Source of the DNA: Chaetoceros tenuissimus
Lineage: Eukaryota; Bacillariophyta; Thalassiosirophyceae; Chaetocerotales; Chaetocerotaceae
Direction: 5' to 3'
Assembly (NCBI GenBank): GCA_021927905.1
Contig: BLLK01000023.1
Coordinates: 1,240,001 to 1,304,000 of the forward strand
DNA length: 64,000 nt
The notes below the pieces were generated by a model, which ran no database searches, was not told where the DNA came from, and saw nothing but the letters and a program-made list of their open reading frames with translations. Shown piece after piece: positions 19,601 through 28,595 of this stretch (position 1 is its first letter; every line of letters begins with the position of its first letter). A program made the position numbers and the translations under genes.

Positions 19601-22059
19601 CAGACAGTTGAATCCAACGGTGCATTTGTAATTCATCCCGCAAATAGTTCCGAACAAATCTCCATCTTGCTTCAACTACATCTTCCCTCTCGTGTCCATC
19701 AACGTAGTAGTTTTTTCTTCTATCGCAATATCTCATTCCTAATGCAATCATCCATCTATAAGCGGTTGAATGAGAAAAATTTTTGAGATTGTAATGTTTG
19801 AACAGATCTTCTATAGTAATCTGTATTCGAACTTCTTCATCTTCGTTCCCTTCCCAACATGGATCCACAAAATTATCAGCGACAGATGGGAAAATATTTT
19901 CCATAATGTATGTATGAACATGCTCCACGCTGATTCCATCAATATTAGTTTTAACAAAGTTTCTAATAGCAATTGCTTTATCAACATTGTCAATCAAGAA
20001 ACGTGGCATAGATGGAATTTTTGATGGTACCTGCCGAACAAGAATAACACCATGGGTTCGGAACTCTGCATGCCAACGTCTGACCACTTCTGCATTTGTT
20101 GGATATCTTGGATTTCCAAACTTACTACACCATTTTACAACTTCAGCACAACAGTATTCAAAGTTTTGTCCTTTTTCTCCTTTACCAAGATTCTCGAGAG
20201 CAAGTTCAGTCACTTTTTCAATACATGCCATCTTCACGTTGAGTCGCTCAAATGAGAAATGTGAAAGATCTTTAGGATCTGGTTTCCCCTCAACAAGTGC
20301 ACTCCAACTATTCCCAAAGTCGTGCCTATTTCTAAACATTTCTAACCTTTGTTTCAATAAATCATAAATTGAGTCATCTGGATCTGCGTCTGGAAACTGG
20401 ATCTTCGTATTTAAACCCTGTAGCAAGCATATCTTTATCAAATTTGTCACCACAAATAGCTACAATTTCATCTTCAGACAGTTGAATCCAACGGTGCATT
20501 TGTAATTCATCCCGCAAATAGTTCCGAACAAATCTCCATCTTGCTTCAACTACATCTTCCCTCTCGTGTCCATCAACGTAGTAGTTTTTTCTTCTATCGC
20601 AATATCTCATTCCTAATGCAATCATCCATCTATAAGCGGTTGAATGAGAAAAATTTTTGAGATTGTAATGTTTGAACAGATCTTCTATAGTAATCTGTAT
20701 TCGAACTTCTTCATCTTCGTTCCCTTCCCAACATGGATCCACAAAATTATCAGCGACAGATGGGAAAATATTTTCCATAATGTATGTATGAACATGCTCC
20801 ACGCTGATTCCATCAATATTAGTTTTAACAAAGTTTCTAATAGCAATTGCTTTATCAACATTGTCAATCAAGAAACGTGGCATAGATGGAATTTTTGATG
20901 GTACCTGCCGAACAAGAATAACACCATGGGTTCGGAACTCTGCATGCCAACGTCTGACCACTTCTGCATTTGTTGGATATCTTGGATTTCCAAACTTACT
21001 ACACCATTTTACAACTTCAGCACAACAGTATTCAAAGTTTTGTCCTTTTTCTCCTTTACCAAGATTCTCGAGAGCAAGTTCAGTCACTTTTTCAATACAT
21101 GCCATCTTCACGTTGAGTCGCTCAAATGAGAAATGTGAAAGATCTTTAGGATCTGGTTTCCCCTCAACAAGTGCACTCCAACTATTCCCAAAGTCGTGCC
21201 TATTTCTAAACATTTCTAACCTTTGTTTCAATAAATCATAAATTGAGTCATCTGGATCTGCGTCAGGACAGAACAAATTCTTTGCTTCGGTACTATACCA
21301 ATAAATGCTTGGACCACCAGCCTTATATTTACCATTTGATATGGATTGGATAACTTCTTCCCTAATCCTATCTGCAATTTTTTTATGTTTGGCGTCAGTC
21401 ATTTGGTTTTGTAATTCTGCATCTACAATTTCAATCGGAGTACAATTTGAACCTTGAATTTGTTCTAGAGTATTAATGTGAAGTTGGAGAAGTTCTTTGA
21501 ACCATACTCTATCACTTGAGTTCACCACAAGATCTGTTTTTACATTTCTGAAATGATTTCTTGGACTTTGAAACAAAATAATGCTGCTGACACTTGTATG
21601 ACTCAAATCGGTTACTTGTAATTGTGAGGATCGCCTTCTTGTCTTCTTCGTTGGTGTTGGGGACACTATGGCAGGTAATGTATTTGATACTTCATCATGC
21701 ACCCTTTTTAATCTATTTGACCTTCTAGGTACAAAAGGCTTCATCTCTATATAATATACCCGCCTTCTCCTCTGTCCTTTTTGGCGATGATCAACGGCAT
21801 GTAACCTAGACATGTTCCTTTCCGAGGACTCATGGACACCAGCTAGGTTGTGCTTTCGAAGGTTAATTATATTGTTCTGCCCTAGAGCATTCACCAGTAT
21901 ATCCTCTGTAAATGAAAGTTCTTTATCAATGTTGTAATGGTTCAGCAAAAGTGCTGATAAAGTTCCTTCTACCATCCACTTGCCTTTGTGCATATTGAAA
22001 GAATCATCTTTGATTGCGTATGCAACTAGTGCTGGTATGAAAGTACTATGGAAATCCAT
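16625..22059 (-). pseudogene. DDE transposase gene disrupted by an 874-bp tandem triplication
   Basis: The start is ATG 22059 (MDFHSTFIPALVAYAI). An open frame then runs through a basic region (RRSNRLKRVHDE, PTPTKKTRRRSS) into the transposase. Family marks are YYVDGHEREDVVEARWRFVR, FGHDEAIFNMN (a candidate acidic residue), EGAGIMYSALQSREFG and FLVDHSCGHDRECPDALN followed by MNKEFGGKQR. These match the VDGHER / GGKQ class of eukaryotic DDE transposases (IS630/Tc1-like fold) common in fungi and oomycetes. The segment PDADPDDSIYD ... GFKYEDPVS is present three times in tandem. Because 874 is not a multiple of three, each junction changes frame and the first frame ends RRRSR. The last 984-residue frame keeps most of the catalytic part. 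This is a plain DNA transposon; no clear terminal inverted repeats were found. Confidence 0.75.
18644..21265. repeat. Three tandem copies of an 874-bp unit
   Basis: Units are 18644-19517, 19518-20391 and 20392-21265. By eye they differ at only a couple of places (for example TATTTGAAC in the first against TATTCGAAC in the other two, and one base at a junction). The unit ends share only short words (CTGGA/GGATC), which suggests an initial microhomology event followed by unequal exchange, or an assembly expansion. Confidence 0.95.
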
Positions 22060-22348
22060 TTGGATCCGCTTCAGTCCTAGGTACTAGAGTGGGTTAGGAA
22101 GCTTCCGCTAATGGGGATCCAATTGAATTTTTATATTTAAGGTTTTATGGAATGTTTTGTAATGGCTTTATTTTGATGTAATTACACTGTAGTTTGTATG
22201 GAGGAGCGCAGAAAAATGAGTCTTGAGAAGAGATGTTAAAAGGCCTATTTGACGTCACCATATGGTTTTGCGTAGAATCTACGGCAGCATCAAAAATTGT
22301 GAAACCAGCTTGTATGCTTTACTTTCACCATTAGAAAGATTTGCAAAG
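22060..22348. promoter_or_regulatory. Right flank of transposon and LRR promoter with TGACGTCA
   Basis: TGACGTCA occupies 22250-22257, 92 bp before the LRR start codon at 22349. The usual leader motif is absent here, and no MGKKSKRR exon lies on the other side of the site. The transposon arm takes its place. Confidence 0.5.
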
Positions 22349-23242
22349 ATGAGAGTGCAGACGGAAGAATGGCAGAAGTTTATTCCCGGAGTACGAATGT
22401 ACAAAGGAAAGCTAACTTTATTTTATAACGGAGAGAAACTTTGGGATAGAGTCTACGGATTTCCAGGATTGTATCATGTGGAGGAATATGATGATGATCA
22501 TGAACTGATTGTAGGTCCTAATCCTCTCGTCTACAATAAAGAACAAAGAAATTCCTGGGAAGTCATTATAGTACTTCCAGGGGTAGAAGTGATTCCGAAA
22601 GGTACTTTCAAATATTGTAGAAATGTCGAGACAATTATAATGAGTGATACAGTGAGACGCATTGAAGATATAGCCATCTCTCATTGCAATCGTCTCACAT
22701 TTATCAGACTCTCACAAAATCTTGAATACATTGGGGAATCTGTATTCTTTAAGTGTGAATTGCTGGTTTCAATCTTCATTCCTCCATTGTGTAGAGAGAT
22801 TCGTAGTAATGCATTTCAATATTGTTGGAAGTTGATTATCTTGAGTGTACCTCAACACACTTTTATTGCTAATGCTGATGCAGTAAGAGCGACAGCTTTG
22901 ATCGAAGCTTCTCCTTTTGATGCTGACTATTGGGGTGTTTATGCTTCTAGAGCTGTTGTAGAAGAGTGGATTAAAAACATCAACGCTGAAGAACAATTTG
23001 AACTGCATCGGCTATGCTCATCTTACTTTCATCCAAGTGAGGATTACATTTATAAACTCATTAAAGAACGAAATTGCTCTCTGCGCAGCTTGACACAACT
23101 TAAAAACTCTATTGGTGTTACTCCCTTTGAATATTTGTCTGCAAATCCATTTGCTGACATTGATCAACGTAAGATCGTGAGACGCTTTGTTTTGGATATG
23201 ATGGGAGAGACTAATAAGAAGGTAATTTTGCTTTCAAAATGA
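22349..23242 (+). CDS. BspA-like LRR protein
   Basis: 297 residues. The start is chosen at the family ATG (MRVQTEEWQKFIPGVRMYKG), although an in-frame ATG lies upstream at 22262. LRR_5/BspA repeats span about residues 70-175: VIPKGTFKYCRNVETIIMSD, FIRLSQNLEYIGESVFFKC and SIFIPPLCREIRSNAFQYC. The C-terminal family block follows: WIKNINAEEQFELHRLCSS, SIGVTPFEYLSANPFADI and KIVRRFVLDMMGE. BspA-type repeats usually mediate protein or surface binding. The role of this expanded diatom family is unknown. No signal peptide is seen, so the protein is probably intracellular. Confidence 0.85.
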   Translation: MRVQTEEWQKFIPGVRMYKGKLTLFYNGEKLWDRVYGFPGLYHVEEYDDDHELIVGPNPLVYNKEQRNSWEVIIVLPGVEVIPKGTFKYCRNVETIIMSDTVRRIEDIAISHCNRLTFIRLSQNLEYIGESVFFKCELLVSIFIPPLCREIRSNAFQYCWKLIILSVPQHTFIANADAVRATALIEASPFDADYWGVYASRAVVEEWIKNINAEEQFELHRLCSSYFHPSEDYIYKLIKERNCSLRSLTQLKNSIGVTPFEYLSANPFADIDQRKIVRRFVLDMMGETNKKVILLSK

Positions 23243-23509
23243 TGACCATAAAAGTGAGCATTTTCATTTCGTACACTCTGTCTAAAAATTGCATATTTTC
23301 ATGAAACATAGTATATGTAATATGATATTAATTCTATGTCTAAAGCACGTTCTAAAATTCTACGATGTTCAACATCTAAAAGAAGTATAAGAAGACATCT
23401 TATATAGTTTACGTAATAGATGATCATCACTTAACGCAAACATTGTGAAGAGTACCTCTTATTTATGTTATTTCTACACAATCACAGTTGTGTGAATATT
23501 CGGAAGTCT

Positions 23510-23632
23510 TCATTTGTTCAAAGAGCCAATAAAAAATAATTGCAGGCTCTTAAAGCACGAATGGTCTAATTCCTTGGTTAGGCTTCTTCTTTCTTGTTTC
23601 TTGCCAGCGCGGCGTTTACTCTTTTTACCCAT
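23510..23632 (-). pseudogene. Orphan first exon of a MYND-type gene
   Basis: MGKKSKRRAGKKQERRS matches exon 1 of the HMG/MYND gene and then diverges into unrelated sequence ending at a stop after 40 residues. No donor site and no second exon follow; the next DNA belongs to the spacer behind the LRR gene. The upstream promoter is fully conserved, so it may still be transcribed. Confidence 0.65.
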
Positions 23633-23732
23633 TGCTACTGTAATTACAAGTTCTCCTTATTCTAATATCAGTTGCTTTTTGTATGAAATAAATTCTATGT
23701 GATGTTCTCCTCGTTCTGTCGTGCAGCTTTTT

Positions 23733-23790
23733 ATCCAATGTCATGAGGAAGTGACGTCATATTCACGTCAGAATAGGGTATCCTTACCTT
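23733..23790. promoter_or_regulatory. CCAAT / TGACGTCA promoter of the divergent pair, copy B
   Basis: ATCCAATG (23733-23740), TGACGTCA (23752-23759), CACGTCA (23764-23770) and AATAGGGTATCCTTACC. It is shared between the MYND exon remnant (minus, 23632) and the LRR gene (plus, 23905), so it is a likely bidirectional promoter. The spacing equals that of copy A. Confidence 0.6.
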
Positions 23791-23904
23791 CATCCAAAGC
23801 TGATTTTACACACAAATAAACCGAGAAAAACTGCATACCATATACCATTCATTACCTTATTAAAATTTCCTCTCTCTTCATTGAATCATCATTATATATT
23901 CAGC

Positions 23905-25335
23905 ATGAGGGTTCAGACAGAGGAGTGGCGGCGCTTCATTCCCGGAGTGAGAATGTACAAAGGAAAAAAGACTCTATTTTACAACGGAGAGAAACTATCA
24001 TGGTGGAATGAGTCTCTTGACTACAATCAAGAAGAGAGAGAATCTTGGGAAGTCATCATCATCTTACCAGGCGTGGAAGTGATTCCTTGGGGTACCTTCC
24101 TTTGCTGTAAGAATGTCAAGACTGTCATCATGAGTGATACTGTCAAGAGAATTGAAAACATGGCTTTTCAACTTTGCACAAGTCTCTCTTATGTTCGACT
24201 CTCAACAAATCTCGAATATATTGGACAGTTATCATTTCAATTCTGTTCTTCTCTGACTTCAATCTTCATCCCGCCAACCTGTAGAGAGATTGGAGATTGC
24301 GCATTTCAGTGGTGTCCAAAGTTGATCATCTTGGCAGTTCCTCAACACACACAACTTGGAGAAAAAGTTATTGCTATTACTGCATTGATCAGAGCATCTC
24401 CAATTGAAACTAATTGGATTGGCGGTTATGAAAATACCAGTGATGAGGTAGTAAATGAATGGATCAAGAATCGTCACGCAGAAAATGAGTTCATTCTACA
24501 TCGTGCGTGTTCCTCATACAACCCACTAGATGAAGTCATTTTTGATATTATCAAAAGGCAAGGTTTGAAAGCATTCAAGAGACCAGATAGCATTGGAGTC
24601 ACTGCATCGCAGTATCTTTCGGAAAATCCATTTGCAGAGATTGAAGAGCAAAAGATTATCAAACATTATATTCTTGATATGGTGGGTGAGAGTACGTTGG
24701 ATGGAAATAGATCTGACAATATTCAGGAACATCAAGACTCCGATCGAGTTGCTCAAATCAATGTTTCAAATTCTGTGGACTCTACTGAGTCAATAGATTT
24801 TGCTTCTGATTTACATACACAGCCTTTAGCGGTACTCGACCTCTCAATAGAAATTACTGAAGAAGAAATAACTAAATCCGTCGCATCGGCTTCTACCAAG
24901 ACACAAAAAGAAAGGAGCATGAAGTCAAAACATCAACAACAGCTTTCATCTTCTAATAATGATTTGCACAAAAAACAAGTCATCGTAGAAAATACTACAG
25001 GTACAACAATAAATTCTCCTCAATCAGAAAGAAAAAAGACGAATGAGAACCAGCCTTCTACCGTTATTACAAATGTGCGCAGCACTCTTCCTACCAGTAA
25101 TAAAGAAAAAGATAAAACAGCAGTTTCAAAAGGCAAAAAGCGCAAGAAGTCACCTCGGAAAGTATCGTCAAAGTCAAAGAGAAAAACAGCCATCACCCGA
25201 GAGGATTGGGAAGCGGGGAAACAGATTCGGTTCTCGGATATCACAAAATCTACTTCAAAGGTTTCCAAAAAGAAGGAAGAAAAAGATGATAGTAATGATG
25301 CATTCGATCTTTTGGATATGATGAATCAGTTTTAA
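23905..25335 (+). CDS. BspA-like LRR protein with long basic C-terminal tail
   Basis: 476 residues from the family ATG. Residues 1-270 follow the family plan: MRVQTEEWRRFIPGVRMYKG; LRRs such as VIMSDTVKRIENMAFQ and RLSTNLEYIGQLSFQFC; WIKNRHAENEFILHRACSS; SIGVTASQYLSENPFAEI; and KHYILDMVGES. The remaining 200 or so residues are unique in this window: low-complexity Ser/Gln/Asn sequence, then very basic (SKGKKRKKSPRKVSSKSKRK), then TREDWEAGKQIRFSDI and an acidic end. The Lys/Arg cluster is a likely nuclear localisation signal. The tail may be a captured segment of another gene; I do not recognise its source. Confidence 0.8.
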   Translation: MRVQTEEWRRFIPGVRMYKGKKTLFYNGEKLSWWNESLDYNQEERESWEVIIILPGVEVIPWGTFLCCKNVKTVIMSDTVKRIENMAFQLCTSLSYVRLSTNLEYIGQLSFQFCSSLTSIFIPPTCREIGDCAFQWCPKLIILAVPQHTQLGEKVIAITALIRASPIETNWIGGYENTSDEVVNEWIKNRHAENEFILHRACSSYNPLDEVIFDIIKRQGLKAFKRPDSIGVTASQYLSENPFAEIEEQKIIKHYILDMVGESTLDGNRSDNIQEHQDSDRVAQINVSNSVDSTESIDFASDLHTQPLAVLDLSIEITEEEITKSVASASTKTQKERSMKSKHQQQLSSSNNDLHKKQVIVENTTGTTINSPQSERKKTNENQPSTVITNVRSTLPTSNKEKDKTAVSKGKKRKKSPRKVSSKSKRKTAITREDWEAGKQIRFSDITKSTSKVSKKKEEKDDSNDAFDLLDMMNQF

Positions 25336-25418
25336 AATCTGTACTCATTGTAAACATGTAAACTCTTTAGAATTTTATTTCGAACAAAGCTTTGAACGTC
25401 TAGATGAGCAAAACTTAC

Positions 25419-25517
25419 CGCTAGCACTTGAGATGGCCGCTTCCTCTTGTTCCACAGCCTCTGCTGTTTTCTCTTGGCTTCTTTTGCAAGGAGTGCGACG
25501 TTTGCCTTCTTCCCCAT
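25419..25517 (-). pseudogene. Orphan first exon of a MYND-type gene, frameshifted
   Basis: It starts MGKK. After a small indel the other frame reads GKRRTPCKRSQEKTAEAVEQEEAAISSAS and ends at an intact GTAAG donor, the same EAAISSA-donor end as exon 1 at 7383. No downstream exon exists, because the LRR gene end (25335) follows. Confidence 0.6.
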
Positions 25518-26092
25518 AGCTATTAAAATGCTTGCTTGTTTTTTTTCGTTTTTTTTCGTCTTTTTTCTTATTTTAGAAATACGTACATACATATTGTACG
25601 AGTATATGAAATATGGATAATATGTGACGTATGTACACCACTGTGCTTCTTTTTTGTCTATTGTTCAGCGTTGATCCAATGACTCGCAAAATGACGTCAT
25701 ATACATGACAAAATAGCATTCATACTTAATGTTCATCTAAATCAAGAATGATAGGGAGTGCAAAATGCTAACCCTGAATAAACATCCCCTTGAGAATTGC
25801 ATTCTATCCATGAAAGTTATATTTATAACAATATTATGTTGACATGTTATGAATTTTTGAAGTATTATAAAAATATTTTTGTACGTAAAGGCAGAGTGAT
25901 TCGATTCTATTCTACTTTGACAATGCGAACCCCAAGTAAGCAGGGATTGAGTCGGAAGAATCTTTGAAAAATGTCGTCCTCTTTTTTTGAAAGAACAAGA
26001 AGAAAGAAAAAGAATTCATTGGAACATCACATGGGAGTTTGAAGAGAAAGAGAAGAATGAACTCTCAATATTATTATTATTCGTAGATAGAG
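25518..26092. promoter_or_regulatory. Divergent promoter copy C and LRR leader copy 5
   Basis: ATCCAATG (25674-25681) and TGACGTCA (25692-25699) lie about 180 bp from the orphan exon. The leader GCGAACCCCAAGTAAGCAGG plus GAGTCGGAAGAATC is at 25925-25965, about 125 bp before the LRR pseudogene. The second half of the leader (AAGAAAAGAACTC) is degraded. The spacer from 25760 on is related to 4130-4365. Confidence 0.55.
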
Positions 26093-26785
26093 ATGAGGGT
26101 TCAGACGGAAGAATGGCGGCGATTCATACCAGGAGTCAGAATGTACAAAGGAAAGAAAACTCTCTTTTACAACGGAGAGATTCTGTGGGAAGGAAGTTGG
26201 TTGAATGGAAGCCCTCTGTGGCAATATCGAGAATTTCATCATGGCCGATACAGTCAAGAGAATTGAAGAGATGGCTTTCGGTTCTTGTGAGAGACTTGCG
26301 CTTATAAAGTTATCAAGAAATCTTGAATGCATTGGAGAGTATACGTTCTTTGACTGCAAATCTTTGACTTCAATCTTCGTCCCTCCGCCTTTAAAGCTTG
26401 CTTCGAATTGATCATCTTGAGTGTTCCTCAAGAAATTCAACTTGGAGATGGTATGATTACTTTGACGGCATTGGAGCAAGCATCTCCTTTCAGAACACGT
26501 CCCTTTGATGGTACATATTACAATATCGAGGCAGCTAATACATGGATCAAAAACATTAATACGACTCCAGAATGTGAACTTCATCGATTATGCTCATCTA
26601 CCCAACCGCTTGAAAAAAATATTTGTAGAATATTAAAAAAGAAAGGCCCACACTCTTTTCAAGAACCAAATACAATAGGAATAACACCACCAATAGAATA
26701 TCTTGAGGCAAATCCATTTGCTAACATTGACCAAACTAAACTCATGAGACATTTTGTATTAGAATTGATGGGAGAAGCCGTTTAA
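26093..26785 (+). pseudogene. BspA-like LRR gene with internal deletion and frame breaks
   Basis: MRVQTEEWRRFIPGVRMYKG is intact, but after FYNGEILWEG about 35 codons including WEVIIVLPGVEVIP are missing and the frame changes. NIENFIMADTVKRIEEMAF to SIFVPPP follows, then a second gap, then LIILSVPQEIQLGD to the family end (LELMGEAV). There are at least two lesions. Confidence 0.8.
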
Positions 26786-27003
26786 GAAAAACGCATATTT
26801 TACATCATAGTTTTTATACAAGAGCTATGACGAAGTAAATTATTATAAATATGAATCTGGTGTATTAGTATCGTAATATTCAATGTCTACTGTCGAAAGA
26901 AGTATGATTATGCAATCAAGTTCAAGTAATTCCCCAACTGCGAACATATATTAAATGTAGAACTCAAAACTGAGATTGAATCATGATTTTCTTGAATCAT
27001 AGC

Positions 27004-27861
27004 TCAACCCATAAACATTTGAACGACGTACAGCTTTCCAGAAGTACTGGTAGCACTCGCAACTCCAACCGAGGTATAGTTCTCATTCAAAATGTTTGCT
27101 TTTGTATTTTTATCCAAAGCAATAAAGTAAAAGAATGCATCACGAGTACATCCTTTCAAGTTATCCACAACAGTAACATTCTCGCCTACGAAACGAATAG
27201 GACCACTCGCATTCATGACTTTTTGAATACTCAACTGTGGATCAGAGTGAAAGCAACAATCATTCTCTGCCATGGCTTTGGCATGATCAGTAGCAATGGC
27301 ATGAAGATGCAAATCTCTGTTTAAGTTCTTGAGATGATGCTTTTCACGTTCTACATTGATCAATACAGAATTAGCTCCAAAACGACCAGCTTGATCGATA
27401 CGGAGTTTATTCTTTTCTGCCTTTTTACGTTCACTTCTTTGTTGTTTCATCTGTTGCAATTTGCTATTGCTCTTTTGTTGATTCATGACGAGATTCGAAG
27501 GAGGCATCCATTTGTATTCGTGTACAGATGATGACTGGTGTTTCTCTTGATTGTTAGTATCATCTTGAGGAGTAGATGGGCTACTAGACGATACAACAGC
27601 ACCGGTGTCAAGGTCGATGACTTTTTCAGCACTGCTAGAATCACTTGAAAGAACACTTCGTTCATCTCCTGAAGATACCAAAGTAGAAGCAATTGTATTT
27701 TGTCTAGCAAAGGAAGCAGAGCAACAGATGGAACCAGAGATACCTTTTAAAACTGGAGTTAAACGATGAGCCGAGGAAGAGATATCTTTATTGAGACTGT
27801 GTTTGCTATGAGCATCGAGCTTCTTTTGATCGCGGCGTTTCTTGAGAAAATTGAATACCAT
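27004..27861 (-). CDS. CAP/SCP-domain protein (YkwD-like)
   Basis: 285 residues in a single exon. Residues about 1-165 are low-complexity and charged (FNFLKKRRDQKK at the start, Ser-rich in the middle, then a Gln/Lys helix). Residues about 166-284 match the bacterial-type CAP domain: HLHAIATDHAKAMAENDCCFHSD (with the conserved His and acidic positions), IRFVGENV, and VGVASATSTSGKLYVVQMF, the usual core-strand ending. CAP proteins are typically secreted and bind lipids or act as proteases in some lineages. This one has no signal peptide at the chosen ATG, so it is either cytosolic or lacks a recognised 5' exon. Confidence 0.75.
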   Translation of the reverse strand: MVFNFLKKRRDQKKLDAHSKHSLNKDISSSAHRLTPVLKGISGSICCSASFARQNTIASTLVSSGDERSVLSSDSSSAEKVIDLDTGAVVSSSSPSTPQDDTNNQEKHQSSSVHEYKWMPPSNLVMNQQKSNSKLQQMKQQRSERKKAEKNKLRIDQAGRFGANSVLINVEREKHHLKNLNRDLHLHAIATDHAKAMAENDCCFHSDPQLSIQKVMNASGPIRFVGENVTVVDNLKGCTRDAFFYFIALDKNTKANILNENYTSVGVASATSTSGKLYVVQMFMG

Positions 27862-28595
27862 TTTAGAAAATATAAGGAACTAGAGCAGTAGGAAGGTAGA
27901 AGTTGTAGTTACAAAGTATTAGGGAGTGCTTGAATCTATTTCCTAGTTGGGGTTGTGAAAAAAGGAATGGCTGTTATTGCGGACTTTCTTCTAACTATTC
28001 TTCTCAACAACAATGGTTCGCCTTCATATTTCTAAATGACCGGACATGCATATGTCTTGACTTGGGACGTAGAGTTTCTCTCTTTTTTCTAGAGATAGGT
28101 TTTTGCTTTTAATTAATTACTTGAAAATAAATTTTACAAATTGAACCCTTTCATATATTCCATATAATACCTAGTTAGTATTTGCACTATTTTTTTGTTT
28201 CAGCCATGCATATGGCATAACTATAGTGCATTCTAGTGCATTCAATTTGACACGATCGAATAATGGACCTCACTTTTTCACAAAAATGAATTCTGAGTCC
28301 AAAGCCTCTACTGAATGAACTGTACTACAAATTGATATACTATATCATTGCATATGGCAGTATACTTTATGAGAAAAATAAAAGTATTTATCTAGAACAA
28401 CCACCTTCTTTTCATTCTTGAAAGAGGTGCACCATTCCACTTTTAAGCCATTGAATTTTGCGCGAACAAGACTGACCGTTTTTGTCTCAGTAAGTGATGT
28501 ACATACACATATGTTGTGTTTACACAAAACATTCCACTTTCATTTTTTAACTAGGGCATACATCACTATCCCTTCCCATTAAGTTCTACTACTGT
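27862..28595. other. Intergenic, divergent upstream regions
   Basis: AT-rich spacer between the CAP gene (minus) and the EF-hand membrane gene (plus). No open frame, RNA gene or repeat is convincing. Confidence 0.5.

Larger units (their letters stand above)
23243..23904. other. Spacer with MYND exon-1 remnant and shared promoter
   Basis: It holds the remnant at 23510-23632 and the promoter at 23733-23790 (see separate entries). The rest (23243-23509) shows only AT-rich sequence with no supported feature. Confidence 0.6.

Noticed and set aside
26027-26584. Minus-strand frame of 185 residues opposite the LRR pseudogene
   Set aside because: Shadow of the LRR family sequence; similar antisense frames occur opposite the other LRR copies.
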